DNA from: Pyrus communis
Lineage: Eukaryota; Streptophyta; Magnoliopsida; Rosales; Rosaceae
Reading direction: 5' to 3'
DNA: 64,000 nucleotides
Assembly (NCBI RefSeq): GCF_963583255.1
Contig: NC_084807.1
Location: 21,601,572-21,665,571, forward strand
This document shows positions 1-11,055 of this stretch, piece after piece; position 1 is the stretch's first letter, and every line of letters begins with the position of its first letter. The notes beneath the pieces are model-generated. The model was not told where the DNA came from. It did not search any database and was given only the letters and a program-made list of their open reading frames with translations. The position numbers were made by a program, and so were the translations under genes.

Positions 1-180
1 TTCAAAATCAATTCAACCCGTCCTCGACCATTTTTGCCGAATCAATTCAACCAGTTTTGCAAAATCAGTTCGATCAGTCATCGACCATTTTTGCACAATT
101 AGCTCAATCCGTCCTCGATCATTTTTTACAGAATTAGTTTAACACATCTCAACTATTTTTGTAAATCAGTTTTAAATATA
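1..180. repeat. Degenerate short tandem repeats at window edge
   Basis: Several imperfect copies of a 35-50 bp unit are visible, built on the words 'cgtcctcgaccatttttg' (about 19, 77, 111) and 'atcaattcaac' (about 7, 43). Such arrays are typical of the subterminal part of DNA transposons, but the element would continue beyond the left edge and I cannot find its terminus. Confidence 0.5.
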
Positions 181-933
181 TGTAAAATCATTTTTGTATT
201 TCTTTTTTAAAGTAAAATCAATTTATATAATTTGTTAGTATAATCATTTTATATTTTTTTTTCAAAAGAAAATAATTTTTAAAAAAAATTAAAAAATTAA
301 GTGGGAAGTGGGCCCCACCCATCCCTTCCACCTACCATCCCACCTCCTGACCTCCCATTCCTCTTCGTCACCCCTAAATTCACAATCCCTCATTATTTAC
401 GACTTCATCTTCTCCAATTTGTTTCTTCTTCTTCGGACAAATTTCAGAAAGAAAATTTCAGAACTTTCAATCTACAAGTCGGTATGACAAACAGTTTTTT
501 GCTATGGAATCAGTGAATCTAACCCAACTAGCTAAGGTAATTTTTAGAAACGTGCGTTCTGGTTTGAAAACCCTGAGGTTTGAGATTCTTTGACTAATTA
601 GGCTCAAATTCTCATGTTCTCTAGTTTTCTTAGGTTTGTTTCTGACATTCAAATTTTCATAGGTGCAACTAAAAATTATTAGAAGGATTAAGAACCACTT
701 TTGACTTATCATTCTTCGTTCTTCTTCCTCCGTAGGTCTGAAATTGAGAAACAAAAAGAACAGAACCAGTGGTGGCCATGAGTCCATGATTGTTCAAGAT
801 TTTTTGCAGATAAACTTCAGGATCAGACTCATGTTTCTTGCTTGCATCGACGATGCCAACTTGCCCTTCGAAGTCATTTAATCTGAATCTTCGGAATCGA
901 CGATGACTCGCCCAGTGAAATCCGAATTCAAAC
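181..933. other. Unassigned; pyrimidine-rich, 5'-UTR-like stretch
   Basis: 181-300 is A/T-rich. 301-460 is C/T-rich and resembles a plant 5' UTR. Possible splice-like words (ctaag|gtaatt near 534, ttcatag|gtgc near 661, ctccgtag|gtc near 735) are present but no reading frame links them. A minus-strand frame (669-935) is open but I do not recognise its product. It could be a captured gene fragment inside a transposon whose left end lies outside the window. Confidence 0.25.
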
Positions 934-1092
934 ATGGGTTTTAGTCGGAATACCTTCCTTCATAACCCAATCAAGCCCACACCGTCCTTTCTCCTCCTCC
1001 CATCTTCTTCCGCAAACCGCATCGCCCTCCGTCCTCAAATTGTCCCTTGCTGCAATTGCAGTTGCAACATTGTAATGGAAAACATCCATTAA
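934..1092 (+). CDS. Weak candidate: 52-codon ORF resembling a plastid transit peptide
   Basis: The ORF begins at an ATG and reads MGFSRNTFLHNPIKP, then a Ser/Pro/Arg-rich stretch lacking acidic residues up to about residue 46, as in chloroplast transit peptides. It then runs into ttgcag|ttgcaac, which could be an exon edge, and stops soon after. No conserved domain is visible. It could be the first exon of a gene cut off by the hAT insertion at 1270, a fragment captured by a transposon, or chance. I cannot name a product. Confidence 0.2.
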   Translation: MGFSRNTFLHNPIKPTPSFLLLPSSSANRIALRPQIVPCCNCSCNIVMENIH

Positions 1093-1638
1093 TTTCCTAA
1101 CACATAAGATATACTACCTAAATTTAAACCAGTTTATATAATTCAATTCACTATATTTATGCTTTCAACTATTGTGAATAGTATTATTAATTAGGAATGT
1201 GATTATGTAAACTTGAAGTAGAATCTTAATAGGCTTTGGAGATCAAATCCTCATACGCGTGGTATTACTCACTGTTCTAAAAATTCCCACCTAGAGCCGT
1301 CTATGTCCCGCCTATGCGCTAGGCGGCTGACCACTTTCCCAATTAATCTCTAGGAGTTTGAAAATTAAGAAAGAGTGCCTAGAAGCGCCCGCCTAGATCG
1401 CGACTCTCATTTAGACAAAAATTAGATATCTTTCATTTTGATTTTATTTTTTCAATAAATTGTAAGAGACTTGTTGAATGCTTGGATAAAAACTCATTAT
1501 ACGTTTGTTCTTCATGTTTTCAATATGTTCTAATACTTTATATATATATATATATCATTTTATTTTGCAATTTATTTATTTCGATACAATTATATATATA
1601 TATATTTAAGTATTTTTTATTTTATATACTAAATTTAA

Positions 1639-4434
1639 GGGTAAATTACACTTTACCACATCAGGTTTGAGGTCTATTACAACATCATACAACATTTTCA
1701 AAACATTTCACTTTCATACCTCAAGTACTATTTTATTTCAATATAATACATTCGTTACACTTTCATACCTCAAATTAAATTTTTTACCACGTGGCACAAA
1801 TGTGACAACCACGTCAGCACAAATGGGGACCCTACATTTACCATGTCCTTATTTAACGGTTTACTTAACGGATTTTCTAACGGATGTATGAAATTGAAAT
1901 AAAATGATAAGTAAATATATGAAATTGAAATGTTTTAAAGATGTTGTAAGAAGTTGAAATCGACCCCAATGACACACCCCGACCTGGGATGTCCACTAGG
2001 ACTCTGAATCGAGCTGTGTTGGCCGACACCTGGAAGGTGACGAAGCCATAAAGTGTATTGATGTGGAAGATGTGAATAAATTTAAACCTAAAAGTGCCTA
2101 AGTACAAGAGTGCGTGGTGAGCAGGTATGAACCCATTTCACACGTGATGAAAGAGCATAAGTACAGTAAAATAGGGTGAGAATTATACCATCGATGGTAA
2201 TCGTCCACCCCAAGATTTGCCGATAATCTTCATCGGTACGAAAACTCTACTACTAGAGCCTAGAGGGGCGAAAAATAAGGGTGAGTGGACCTGAAAATAA
2301 AGTTTTAATAAAAACCTTTTGAAAGCGTTATAACCCCTCGCCGTAAAACCCGTATAGTTTCTAGAAAATAATACTATGTAGGTACGAAAAATGAATGCAC
2401 AAGTGCAGTAAAAACAGAAGCATGCCATGCCACAATATCTCAGCAATAATAAATGTAAGCCAGGTGTGAGGTCAGTCTAAACTAAAATACGAGTCGAAGT
2501 CACCTTAATGTGACATGTACAACTGGAACTATTGCTCATCAATCTATGCTAGCACACGAGTCAGAGTCACCTAGTGTGGCCTGTACAACATGTTGGGTGT
2601 AAATATATACGCTTTAGTGTTACGATCACGTGAAAGCTAGCGCCATGCACGGGTCACCTACGAGTCGGAGTCGCCTAATGCAAACTGTACAACAGGCTAG
2701 CACCTAACTTGGAACCAAGGCGAATGTGCGGTGTGGGAGGTGAACAATCACGTGAAAGTTATGCCCTAACCCAGGGTGGGAGCACTAACATCGGGGTGCA
2801 GCAATGATGAGCTCTAAATGAATATATGCATGCTTATATAATTCAACCATTTCAATCACATAATAACTCACCTGAACTTACATGCGCCTCCGTAGGATCA
2901 TTTGGCATAACCACAAATCTCATCTCAATGCAATATTTAAATATAACACATTTAAATCATGGCATGCTCTGCATAATCAATTTAAAACATTTCTAGAAAA
3001 CCGTAAGATGTGTGTGTGTGTGTCTGTGTCTGTGCACTATAAAAAGGAAACCGACCAACTCACCTGAGGTTTGCGCTACAACTTCCTAACACAAATATCG
3101 AGGCGTCACGAACGATCGGCACCTAGAATAATTATCAAATCACATCTCATAATTTTTATCAATAGAACACGTAACTCATATATATATATATATATATTAT
3201 TCAGGAAGATCCGTAAGTCAGATTCTCGATCCGTAAGTTTCTAATATTCTCAAATATTACGTACTATAACGTATCAAAATTTGGTGACTATCCAACGGTC
3301 GGATCGTCGATTACTATAATAATCAAGCGATGGACCTTAATAGAACTAGGTTCATACTACGAAAATTTGTCAATTGAACTTTACGTATGGAATTGGAGAA
3401 TCAAATTTAGCCTAGAAAGGTCAGGGGATGCCTCGGCCCACGTATAGCCGTACACGGCGGTTGGCCGTCCCTACTTGTCAGAAAAAATTAATTATCTCTA
3501 AAAATTCTCTAACTTCACAGAAATGAAGATCTCAGTGAGTAGAATGAGTTTTATACCTGTGGTCAAGTCCAATTTGACCGGGAAAAACCTCAAATCGCCA
3601 TGAACTCGTCGGGACCCTAAAATTTAAGTGTTTCGTGATTCGTCCTCAAATTGACTCCGACGCTCCAACCAATGATTGGGCATTGTTCCTGAGCTCAAGG
3701 GAATTACATTGGTGGTGGAAATTGAGAGGAATTGTTTCACAAATGGTGGTTCAAAGTTGAGACCCACCCGAACCCGTCAATGGGTTTTCTCACCATATCG
3801 GGTTTGGTTAGAATTAGGTGATGCGGTGTTGTGGTGAGGTTTGGTGGTGATGGAAGGTTGAAGAAGGTCGAAAAATTGGACGGAAAACCGTCAGAAAGCT
3901 TCAAGGAAATTGGGTCATCGTACGGGTTAAAGGAAACCTAACCGATTCCCTCCATCTCTTTTTCCCTCCTTTCCCTTCTTGGTCTTTCTTCCCATTGGTC
4001 ACTCATTTCTCTCTCTTCTTTCGATTGGGTAACGCCCATCCTCCTTCCTCTCTTTTATCTTTCATCTCCACTGCCCAACTTTTCTTCCCTTTAATTTGGG
4101 CCACACATGTGGCTTTCCAGATTTTGCTCGAAAAATTTGAAGCATTCCAGAAAATAATGAATTTACAATTTTACCCTCAACTTTATTTGTTAATAACTCC
4201 TTCGTTATAAGTCCAAATTACGTTCTGTTTACACCCACATGTTCGTAGCGACGAGCAATACGAAAATACGCCAAGAAAACAAACCTTACGTGACATGACA
4301 AAACAATCAACAAAAGTCAACGTCTTTGCCTCAAAGGGCATTTTCGTAAATTCACATTTAAAAATTATAAAGACTATAATTTTTGGGGACGGGTCGTCAC
4401 ACCTAAACCTAAGGGGATAAAATGTAATTTACCC
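1639..4434. mobile_element. Mutator-like miniature element interrupted by a solo LTR
   Basis: A 9-bp direct repeat taaatttaa flanks it (1630-1638 and 4435-4443), as expected for Mutator-like elements. Both ends begin gggtaaattaca (right end reversed). The arms are inverted over roughly 150 bp; for example the cattt-caattt-catacctc words of the left arm recur inverted at 1870-1960. Removing the solo LTR at 1970-4401 leaves an element of about 360 bp with no coding sequence. The AT runs at 1540-1610 lie outside its left end. Confidence 0.7.
1970..4401 (-). mobile_element. Solo LTR of a long-LTR retrotransposon (probable Ty3/gypsy)
   Basis: Read on the minus strand it starts TGTGACGACCCGTCCCC and ends GTGTGTCA, the TG...CA form of an LTR. 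It is flanked by cccaa (1965-1969) and cctaa (4402-4406), a 5-bp target duplication with one mismatch. It shares long stretches with the LTRs of the element at 7544-14513, including the gagctgtgttggccgacac word and repeated cgagtcgg-type units. No internal domain remains, so it probably arose by LTR-LTR recombination. It contains (tg)n at 3009-3033 and (at)n at 3178-3198. Confidence 0.75.
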
Positions 4435-4742
4435 TAAATTTAATTAAAATTAAAAAAATTGCCTAGGCACTAGGCTCATGCCCGCTGCTTGACTAGCGCC
4501 TAACGCTTTTTAGAACCTTAGTATTACTTTTAAGGTAAGAAAATTCATCATGATTAGTATAAATAAAAGGTAAATTACATTTTACCATCTCAACTATGAG
4601 TCAAATAACAAACTCATACCTTATTTTTTAAACATTGTAATGTTATACATCAACTTACGAATTCGTTGTAATGTCATACATCCGTTAAATTTTCTATCAA
4701 TTTGGATGCTAAATGATGAGATGGCAGGAGTGAGCTCTACTC

Positions 4743-4947
4743 CCTCGGACAGAGATCCTAGCCAAATCTCACCCCACCAAATACTAAGGATCCGGAAATC
4801 CGGACCGTTGAAATTTGATCAAATGACTACAAACATGGGGCCCTACTAAAAGTGATAATAATTATAGCCGTTAAATCAAATTTCAAAAATCTTAATCTCC
4901 AAATCCTTAGGATTTGATGGGGTGAAATCCGGTTGGGATCTCTGTCG
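4743..4947. mobile_element. Palindromic miniature transposon (205 bp)
   Basis: The left end (gacagagatcc, then a caccccaccaaat block) is repeated inverted at the right end (gatggggtg, then gggatctctgtc). A 5-bp direct repeat tactc lies at 4738-4742 and 4948-4952. There is no coding capacity. The superfamily is uncertain because the exact termini are ragged by a few bases. Confidence 0.55.
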
Positions 4948-5027
4948 TACTCTTTCACCTAATTGGTTAAGAAATTAATTAGATATTAATAAACTAAGGA
5001 TTTTTTAGTCTGAACAAAATAAAATTC

Positions 5028-5825
5028 GTGAAAAAGAAACTCTTTCTCTCTCTCCTGGCTTCTCTACTCCCCAGATCGAACCAGCAGAAGCTTAAGACCA
5101 ACCATCAGCCCCGGATCTTCTCCGCCTTCACCTTCATCAACACACTGCAGCACCACGAAGCCCCGAGCTTCAGCAATCCACGAGTTCAACAACGCATTAA
5201 AGCCCCACGAATCCCCGGAATCAACGACATTGCTGCAGCCCCGTGTTTTTCTTCTGCAATCTGAGCCTCTACAATCAGCAGCCACGATGTCGTTCATAAT
5301 TTATCCCGCGAGCCCCCGCCAAGACGTCGTCCACAATTGCTGCTGCTACAACTCATATGAACACGACATTCACGGTCTTTGGATCTGAAGTCGCCGGCGA
5401 TAAAACTTTCGTTGTTCAACAGCCGAAGATGAACACGAACCCGGAAAAAGCAATTGTTCTTATGTTAGGAACATCCCAGAAAAATTATTTGGGTTTTGTC
5501 CTTTGAAATTTTCAGTCAGGATTATATGGTGTGTTTGAAATTGCAGAAAGATATTGGAAAATTTGGGAACGCCAACATTTGCTGCGACATCAGTGACAGT
5601 GGAGACGAAGATAAAGAAGAAGAAGAGAAGAAGGAGAAGGCGCGGGAGGCGGAGTGATCGACGTTGGGGATCGAGGTGGTGTGGTCGAAGCTGGGGATTA
5701 CATTTGCCTTGGGATGGGTTTTGGGCTGCAGGTGGTGCCCAATCACAACCAAAAGGTCGAGAACGAGAAGATAAGAGAAGATGGAGAGAGTTTTTTTGTT
5801 TAATTGATTTTAATTTTGTTTAGAC
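5028..5825. other. GC-richer interior of the Mutator-like element; possible captured segment
   Basis: This block is clearly richer in C and G than the surrounding A/T-rich DNA. It contains open but unrecognised frames on both strands, such as a Lys/Arg-rich frame at 5554-5823. Mutator-like elements that capture host gene pieces (Pack-MULEs) have this look, but no protein family is visible, and it may simply be the ordinary interior of this family. Confidence 0.3.
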
Positions 5826-5954
5826 AAAAAATTATTAATTTATCAATAGTTAATTAATTTTTAACTTAGAGTGGCCACCTACCACGTCATCACTGACTAG
5901 ACAGAAAATTTAACGAAAGCTTGACATTACAAAGGTTTCATAAGATAAAATATA

Positions 5955-6108
5955 AGGAAAATTAATAAAAATGATTTGAAAACTTTGAGTTTTAACAGTA
6001 AAGATAAAATAAAGGGTAAATAAATAGTATCAGGTTTGACTTTTTAATGTAAAAATGTATTTTTTCGTTAAAATGAATAGTATCATAAGTTTTTCGTTAA
6101 AACTCCTT
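5955..6108. mobile_element. Small MITE (154 bp) within the Mutator-like element
   Basis: It is flanked by aaatata (5948-5954 and 6109-6115). The ends are roughly inverted (aggaaaatt at left; aaggagtttt read from the right). It contains the words gaaaactttgagttttaac and tttttcgttaaa. I recall this family as very common in apple and other Rosaceae; that is recollection, not a search result. No coding capacity. Confidence 0.55.
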
Positions 6109-6189
6109 AAATATAACATTACAATGTTTAAAACATGAAGTATGAAATTATGATGTGAGGTGGTTTCGTGCCATTTACTCTAAATAAAA

Positions 6190-6536
6190 ATACAAGGCTC
6201 TCATCCCCTTCTCACCCACTTTTTAAATTTAGTTTACAACACGCTATCAACCACGTGTCTATGCGAAACTCAAATGGTGGACCTAACACTCTATGGAAGT
6301 TGAAATTCACCATAATCTTACCCTTTTTTGTTTACGGTTCTACCTCTCCCCTGCATCTGTCCCTACCAAGGCAATCCACCGAATTCTTTATTCAACTTTG
6401 ACATGCTTCAAATCTAACTAATTATTCTTTGTGTAAATATCATTTTTCAAAAGTTTCGGCAATATGCTTTGACTTATTCGGCAGCGAAGGAAGGGCCAAA
6501 ATAAATTCGATAGCTAACTATTAATTTAAGTTAATC
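6190..6536. other. Unassigned A/T-rich spacer
   Basis: No gene, RNA or clear repeat structure is recognised here. A short open frame at 6168-6401 has no family features and begins inside the Mutator-like element. Confidence 0.4.
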
Positions 6537-6700
6537 ATAACGGTGTGGCTCAGTGACTAATGACATATTTTAGATCTGTATTTTACACTACATGTTTTGA
6601 ATTTAATTTCTGACGCTGATAAATCACACAATGGTAATCAGAAGTGGGTTAATGCTTCTATGTGTTTTTCTCATCCTCAAAAAAATAAACTGTTATGATG
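6537..6700 (+). mobile_element. Degenerate tRNA-derived SINE-like sequence
   Basis: The word gtgtggctcagtgac resembles an RNA polymerase III A box and catgttttgaattt is a decayed B-box-like word about 50 bp later. The segment ends in an A-rich tail, ctcaaaaaaataaa, as tRNA-derived SINEs do. No convincing target duplication was found, so the call is tentative. Confidence 0.35.
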
Positions 6701-6833
6701 AAGCCACTACATAATTTCTTTTTTAAAAGAAAAAAGTCACTAATTTAAGTTGAAATAGACTAATATTATGTGCCTTTTCAGAGTAGTAGAGTTACACTAA
6801 TGACTGTGAAAACAACAAAGCAACCTTATTTTT

Positions 6834-7054
6834 GAGTGAGGATTCTCGTCGGATTCTCTTTGTGAGGATTCCGAGAATCTTCAAATCACATCCATTCATC
6901 ATATATCGTGCGGTCAGAAATCATGTAAATTTTTTTATTTAAAATTGAATATAAACAGTGTCTGACGAAAACTGACCGCATGTTGTATGATGAATGAATG
7001 TGATTGGAGAATTTTCAGGATCCTCACAAAGAGGATCCGACGAGGATCTTCTCT
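6834..7054. mobile_element. Palindromic MITE (221 bp) with 10-bp target duplication
   Basis: ccttattttt is repeated exactly at 6824-6833 and 7055-7064. The left arm (gaggattctcgtcggattct, then ctttgtgaggat) is inverted at the right end (aggatcctcacaaagaggat, then ccgacgagg). The centre is A/T-rich. The target-site length points to a Mutator-type MITE. No coding sequence. Confidence 0.7.
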
Positions 7055-7064
7055 CCTTATTTTT

Positions 7065-7538
7065 CGCTCTTCTTGTCATCCCACAAGTTTTTTTTTAATA
7101 AGACCAGTAACTAAAGAATATATAATTTCAAGTGATACTTTACGCTAATTACACTAAAAATAAAAGAAGTTTAAACTCACGACGACATGAGTTAAAGAAA
7201 AAGACTCTAACAATCCACTATTTGCAGTAGTAAATGATTGATTAAAGGTTCCATCTGGTTCAACATAAACTTAAGCGTAATAAAATTATATTTAAGGTTA
7301 AACGTTGCTGCACTTCTTTCAATTGGATCAAGATCTCATTTCATTGGATTGAAATAATCAACCATAATAGTTTTTGGAAAATATTATTGTCACAACCAAA
7401 ATTTATGTCAAGGTTTTGACTTATACACATTAATGACGTTAAGTTTTTTGGTTCGGTCATGCTGGCCTCGATTGTTAGCATTTATAATCGTAAGCTATTG
7501 CATGGACTTTTTGAGCTTTCAAACTTAATTCGGTTAGC
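7065..7538. other. Unassigned A/T-rich spacer
   Basis: I see no gene, no RNA and no repeat with clear termini between the MITE and the retrotransposon that starts at 7544. Confidence 0.4.
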
Positions 7539-7543
7539 ACATT

Positions 7544-7941
7544 TGACACACCCCCTCTCCAAAATCGAGCTGTGTTGGCCGACACATGGAAGGTGACGAA
7601 GTCATAAAATGTGATAGTGTATAAAATATGAATAAATTTGAACCTAAAAGTATCTAAATACTAGAGTGCGCTACGAGTGGGAGCAAACCCATTTCACACG
7701 CGATGTCAGAGCATAAATAAAGTACAGTAGTGTGGGTAAGAATCATACCCTTAAAAGTAGCCACCAATACTAAGATTAGCCATATATTCTCTTCGATACG
7801 AACTCAGCAGTTAAAACATGAAGGGGTACAAAACAGAAAGTGTGAGTAAGCAGTAAAACCAAGCTTCCCAAAACTATTACCTTTCTAACAGTAATAACCC
7901 CTCACTGTAATTCCCTTATCGTTTTCTATAGGACAGTACTA

Positions 7942-7994
<53 letters not shown>

Positions 7995-10900
7995 TTATTT
8001 ATTTATCCACCCATGCTCAAAAATGGCCAAAACCATGGGTATGCCATGTCTATAGACTCTACAATGCATTAACAAGTAGGCCAAATGAACTTATTCAATA
8101 TAAAATAATACATCAGCCGGAATCACCTAACGTGACCCATACGACTGTACTCATATCTCATCAATCAATGCTAGCATATAAGTCGGGAGTCACCTCTAGT
8201 GACCTGTACGACTTATCCACATCTCATCAATCATCCCTGCACACGAGTCGGAACCACCTCTAGTGGTCTGTACGACAGGACTGGGTGTAAATAAGTACGC
8301 TCAAGTGCTACGATCATGTGAAGACTGTGCGAATAATCGCGGGTCACCTACGAGTCGGAACCACCTATAATGGTTTATACGACAGGCCTGTGCACCTACC
8401 TTGAGTCCAAGGTGAGTGTAAGGTGCGGGAGGTGAACATCACGTGAAGGACTGTGCCCTGGCCACGTGTGGGAGCACTAACAGCAGGGTGCAGGTATCCA
8501 TATCTCATCAATCAATACTAGCATACAAGTCGGGAGTCACCTATAGCGGCCTATACGACTTAATCTATAACTCATCAAACATCCTTGCACACGAGTCGGA
8601 ACCATCTCTAGTGGTCTGTACGACAGGACTGGGTGTAAATAAGTACGCTCAAGTGCTACGATCACATGAAGACTTCGCAAATAATCGCGGGTCACCTACG
8701 ACTCGGAACCACCTATAGTAGTTTGTACGACAGACATATACACCTACCTTGAGTCCAAGGTGAGCGTAAGGTGCGGGAGGTGAACATCACGTGAAGATTT
8801 GTGCTCTGGCTACAGACGGGAGCACTAACACCGGGTTGCAGGTTTATGAGCTCTCAATGCATCTCAATATAACATGTACAACTCATGGCAACCAGTACGA
8901 CAGTATCGGAGTTGCCTAACACATAAATGTAGTCATCCTATAACTCCATCGATTCAACTAATACCATAAACTCACCTGAACTTACCTGGGTGTCCTGCGT
9001 TCACCTTCGCACTTAAAAGCATTCCCAATAATTATATGCAAGTAATATACATATGGATATACCATGATGCAATCTAATACTCAACCATGTCGTAGCATTT
9101 TCATTTATATACAATACAGTATAAAATGTACAATCAATAACGCCCTACTCCCGAACTACTTATTTTCAGGGATAATTATCCGTGACAAACCCAATTAACA
9201 CTAATTTAACTAACTAATTCACAAAACTAAAACTTGGCTTTACCAATTTCCTTCGCATTACTCAATTTCTCAAATAAGGCTTTTGTCTCAAATATATTAT
9301 GGCTGTATCTAACGTCTCGTTAAACTGCCTACGTACCCTAAACAAGGATCAAACCATTCGGAGTTCATATTAGTACTTCAAGCATTCACAATAATTATAT
9401 GAAAGTAATATGCCTAATCAATTTAAAAGTGTCAATGGAACTATCAATAATATGTACGATAAAAGGAAAAGATCCACTCACCTGGAGTCTACGCTATAAT
9501 TCCTAGTGCACGCATCGAGGCGTCCCAAATGATTGGTGCCTGTGACCAATTATCGAATCACATCTCAGAACTCTTATCAATAGAATACATAATTCACGTA
9601 AAACACATCCTCAAAGACATTCTAAAATAGTTCGAGACCCATTGATCACAAGTCAACCGTCGATCAAAGATCAACGGTAGGGTCTACACCCTATATAACT
9701 CGACTCGAAAGATCCGCATATCAGATTTCCAATCCACAACTCCCAACGATCCACAATATGCTTCTAGAATAACATATTAAAATTTCATTACAATCCAACG
9801 GTCGGATCTCTGCCAATTGCCCAAAACAAGTAACCGTGAACATTTATTTTACTAACTTACAAATCCAATTCGGAAGATTTGTACGTTGGATTCCCGATCC
9901 ATAAATTCCTATGATCTTTAAATATTACGTATTATAATGTATCCAATTTTGGTGACGATCCAACGGTCGGATTGTCGATTCATATTTTTATCAAGTAACG
10001 TATAGTAACGAATTCAGGTTCCAACGATCATCCTACGTCATTCAAATATCAAAAATGAATTCAAGACATTCGACATAGCCTAAAAATAGCATTGACGGCC
10101 CACTGGCCATGCGCCGCCGTACGCGCCATCATGGGTGGCGGTCGGCCACCCCGACTCGCCGGAAAATCCAATTATTTCCAAAAATTCTCAAACTTCACAT
10201 AAATGAAGATCTTAGTGAGTGGAGCAACTTTCATACCTGCCACGAAGTCCAAAAGTGGACAGAAGATGGTCAATTTTGCCCACAAAAGCCGGCAGGTGCC
10301 TAAAACTTCCCGGTGTCGATTCGTCTTCTACAGTGGTCCAACGGGGTCAAGGTTGGTTGGGTTTTGCTTCTGCGATTATGGGCTACAAAGCCCAAGTGGT
10401 GGCATTGGCCATCGCTTTGCCGATTTGCCGAAAAATTGAAAAGAGTGGTCGGAGCACTGTTGATTTTTGTCGACTTTCGTGGCCTCCAACCGCCATATAC
10501 CATGGTTAATCAAGGTGATTCTTGGATGAGTTTTGTAGAGGGGAATGAAAACTTCAAGATGGTGGTGGTGGCGTCGAAAAACTCCATCGAAGTTGGCTGG
10601 AATCGGCCTTGGAAAATGGGTGGTCACGCAGGATTGGGCACGGGTGCACGGGAAACTTTCCCCCTTTTTTTTTTTTTTTCTTTTCTGATTGGGTCTCACC
10701 CTCTCCCTCTAATTCTAATTGGTTCCTTAACCTTATACTTGATTGGTCCCTCCTATTTGTGCCTAAAATCTGATTGGCCACTTTCCCACAAGGTGGGAAT
10801 TCAAATAATTTATAACTAAACTTTAAATAACAATTTTCAAATGTCCATAACTATACCGTTATAATCCGGACTCGCAAATGGTTTTCGCCTATGCGTTCAC

Positions 10901-11055
10901 ACCAACGAGTACTACGAGAATATGTTAAAAGAATAAGTCATACGTCTCTTTAGACGATGGTGAACATAAGTCAAAATCTTTGCCTCTAGGGCATTTTCGT
11001 AAATTCACGCTTTTAAAATAAAATAAAAACGTAAAATTTGGAACGGGTTGTCACA
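7544..11055 (-). repeat. 3' LTR (long form, 3.5 kb) of the long-LTR element
   Basis: This copy is about 2.9 kb longer than its partner at 13915-14513, which lost its middle. It contains an (ac)n(at)n microsatellite at about 7943-7994, a 347-bp tandem duplication at 8156-8850 and a T-run at 10664-10680. About 25 bp are missing next to its left end relative to the other LTR and to the solo LTR at 1970-4401. A frame at 10313-10819 is open but looks like chance. Confidence 0.75.
8156..8850. repeat. 347-bp tandem duplication inside the LTR
   Basis: The block from tctcatcaatcaatgctagc (8156) onward recurs from 8503 as tctcatcaatcaatactagc, including the ggtgtaaataagtacgctca word at about 8283 and 8631. 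The related solo LTR at 1970-4401 has the block once (about 2540-2800). Each unit itself holds several cgagtcgg...cacct...gtacgac motifs. Confidence 0.7.

Larger units (their letters stand above)
1270..4520. mobile_element. hAT-type non-autonomous DNA transposon carrying nested insertions
   Basis: It is flanked by an exact 8-bp direct repeat, gtattact, at 1262-1269 and 4521-4528, the target duplication length of the hAT superfamily. The termini are imperfect inverted repeats sharing gttctaaaaa (left 1274; right, reversed, at about 4508-4517). Subterminal words of the type cgcctagg/gcgctaggcg occur near both ends (1305-1400 and 4460-4505). No transposase is present. About 2.8 kb of the length is a later insertion (1639-4434). 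Confidence 0.75.
4569..6180. mobile_element. Mutator-like element of the same family, 1.6 kb
   Basis: An exact 9-bp repeat taaataaaa flanks it (4560-4568 and 6181-6189). The left end ggtaaattacattttacc is inverted, imperfectly, at 6160-6180. The arms share further inverted words: taaacattgtaatgttata (left about 4630, right about 6110-6130) and ttaaattttct (4685, 5906). It differs from the element at 1639-4434 in having about 800 bp of more GC-rich interior (5028-5825). No transposase is seen. Confidence 0.65.

Noticed and set aside
7943..7994. Microsatellite as a regulatory element
   Set aside because: A plain (ac)n(at)n run inside an LTR; nothing indicates function.
10313..10819. Open frame of 168 codons in the long LTR
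   Set aside because: It lies wholly inside an LTR, crosses a T-run, and has no conserved motif or counterpart frame in the related solo LTR.
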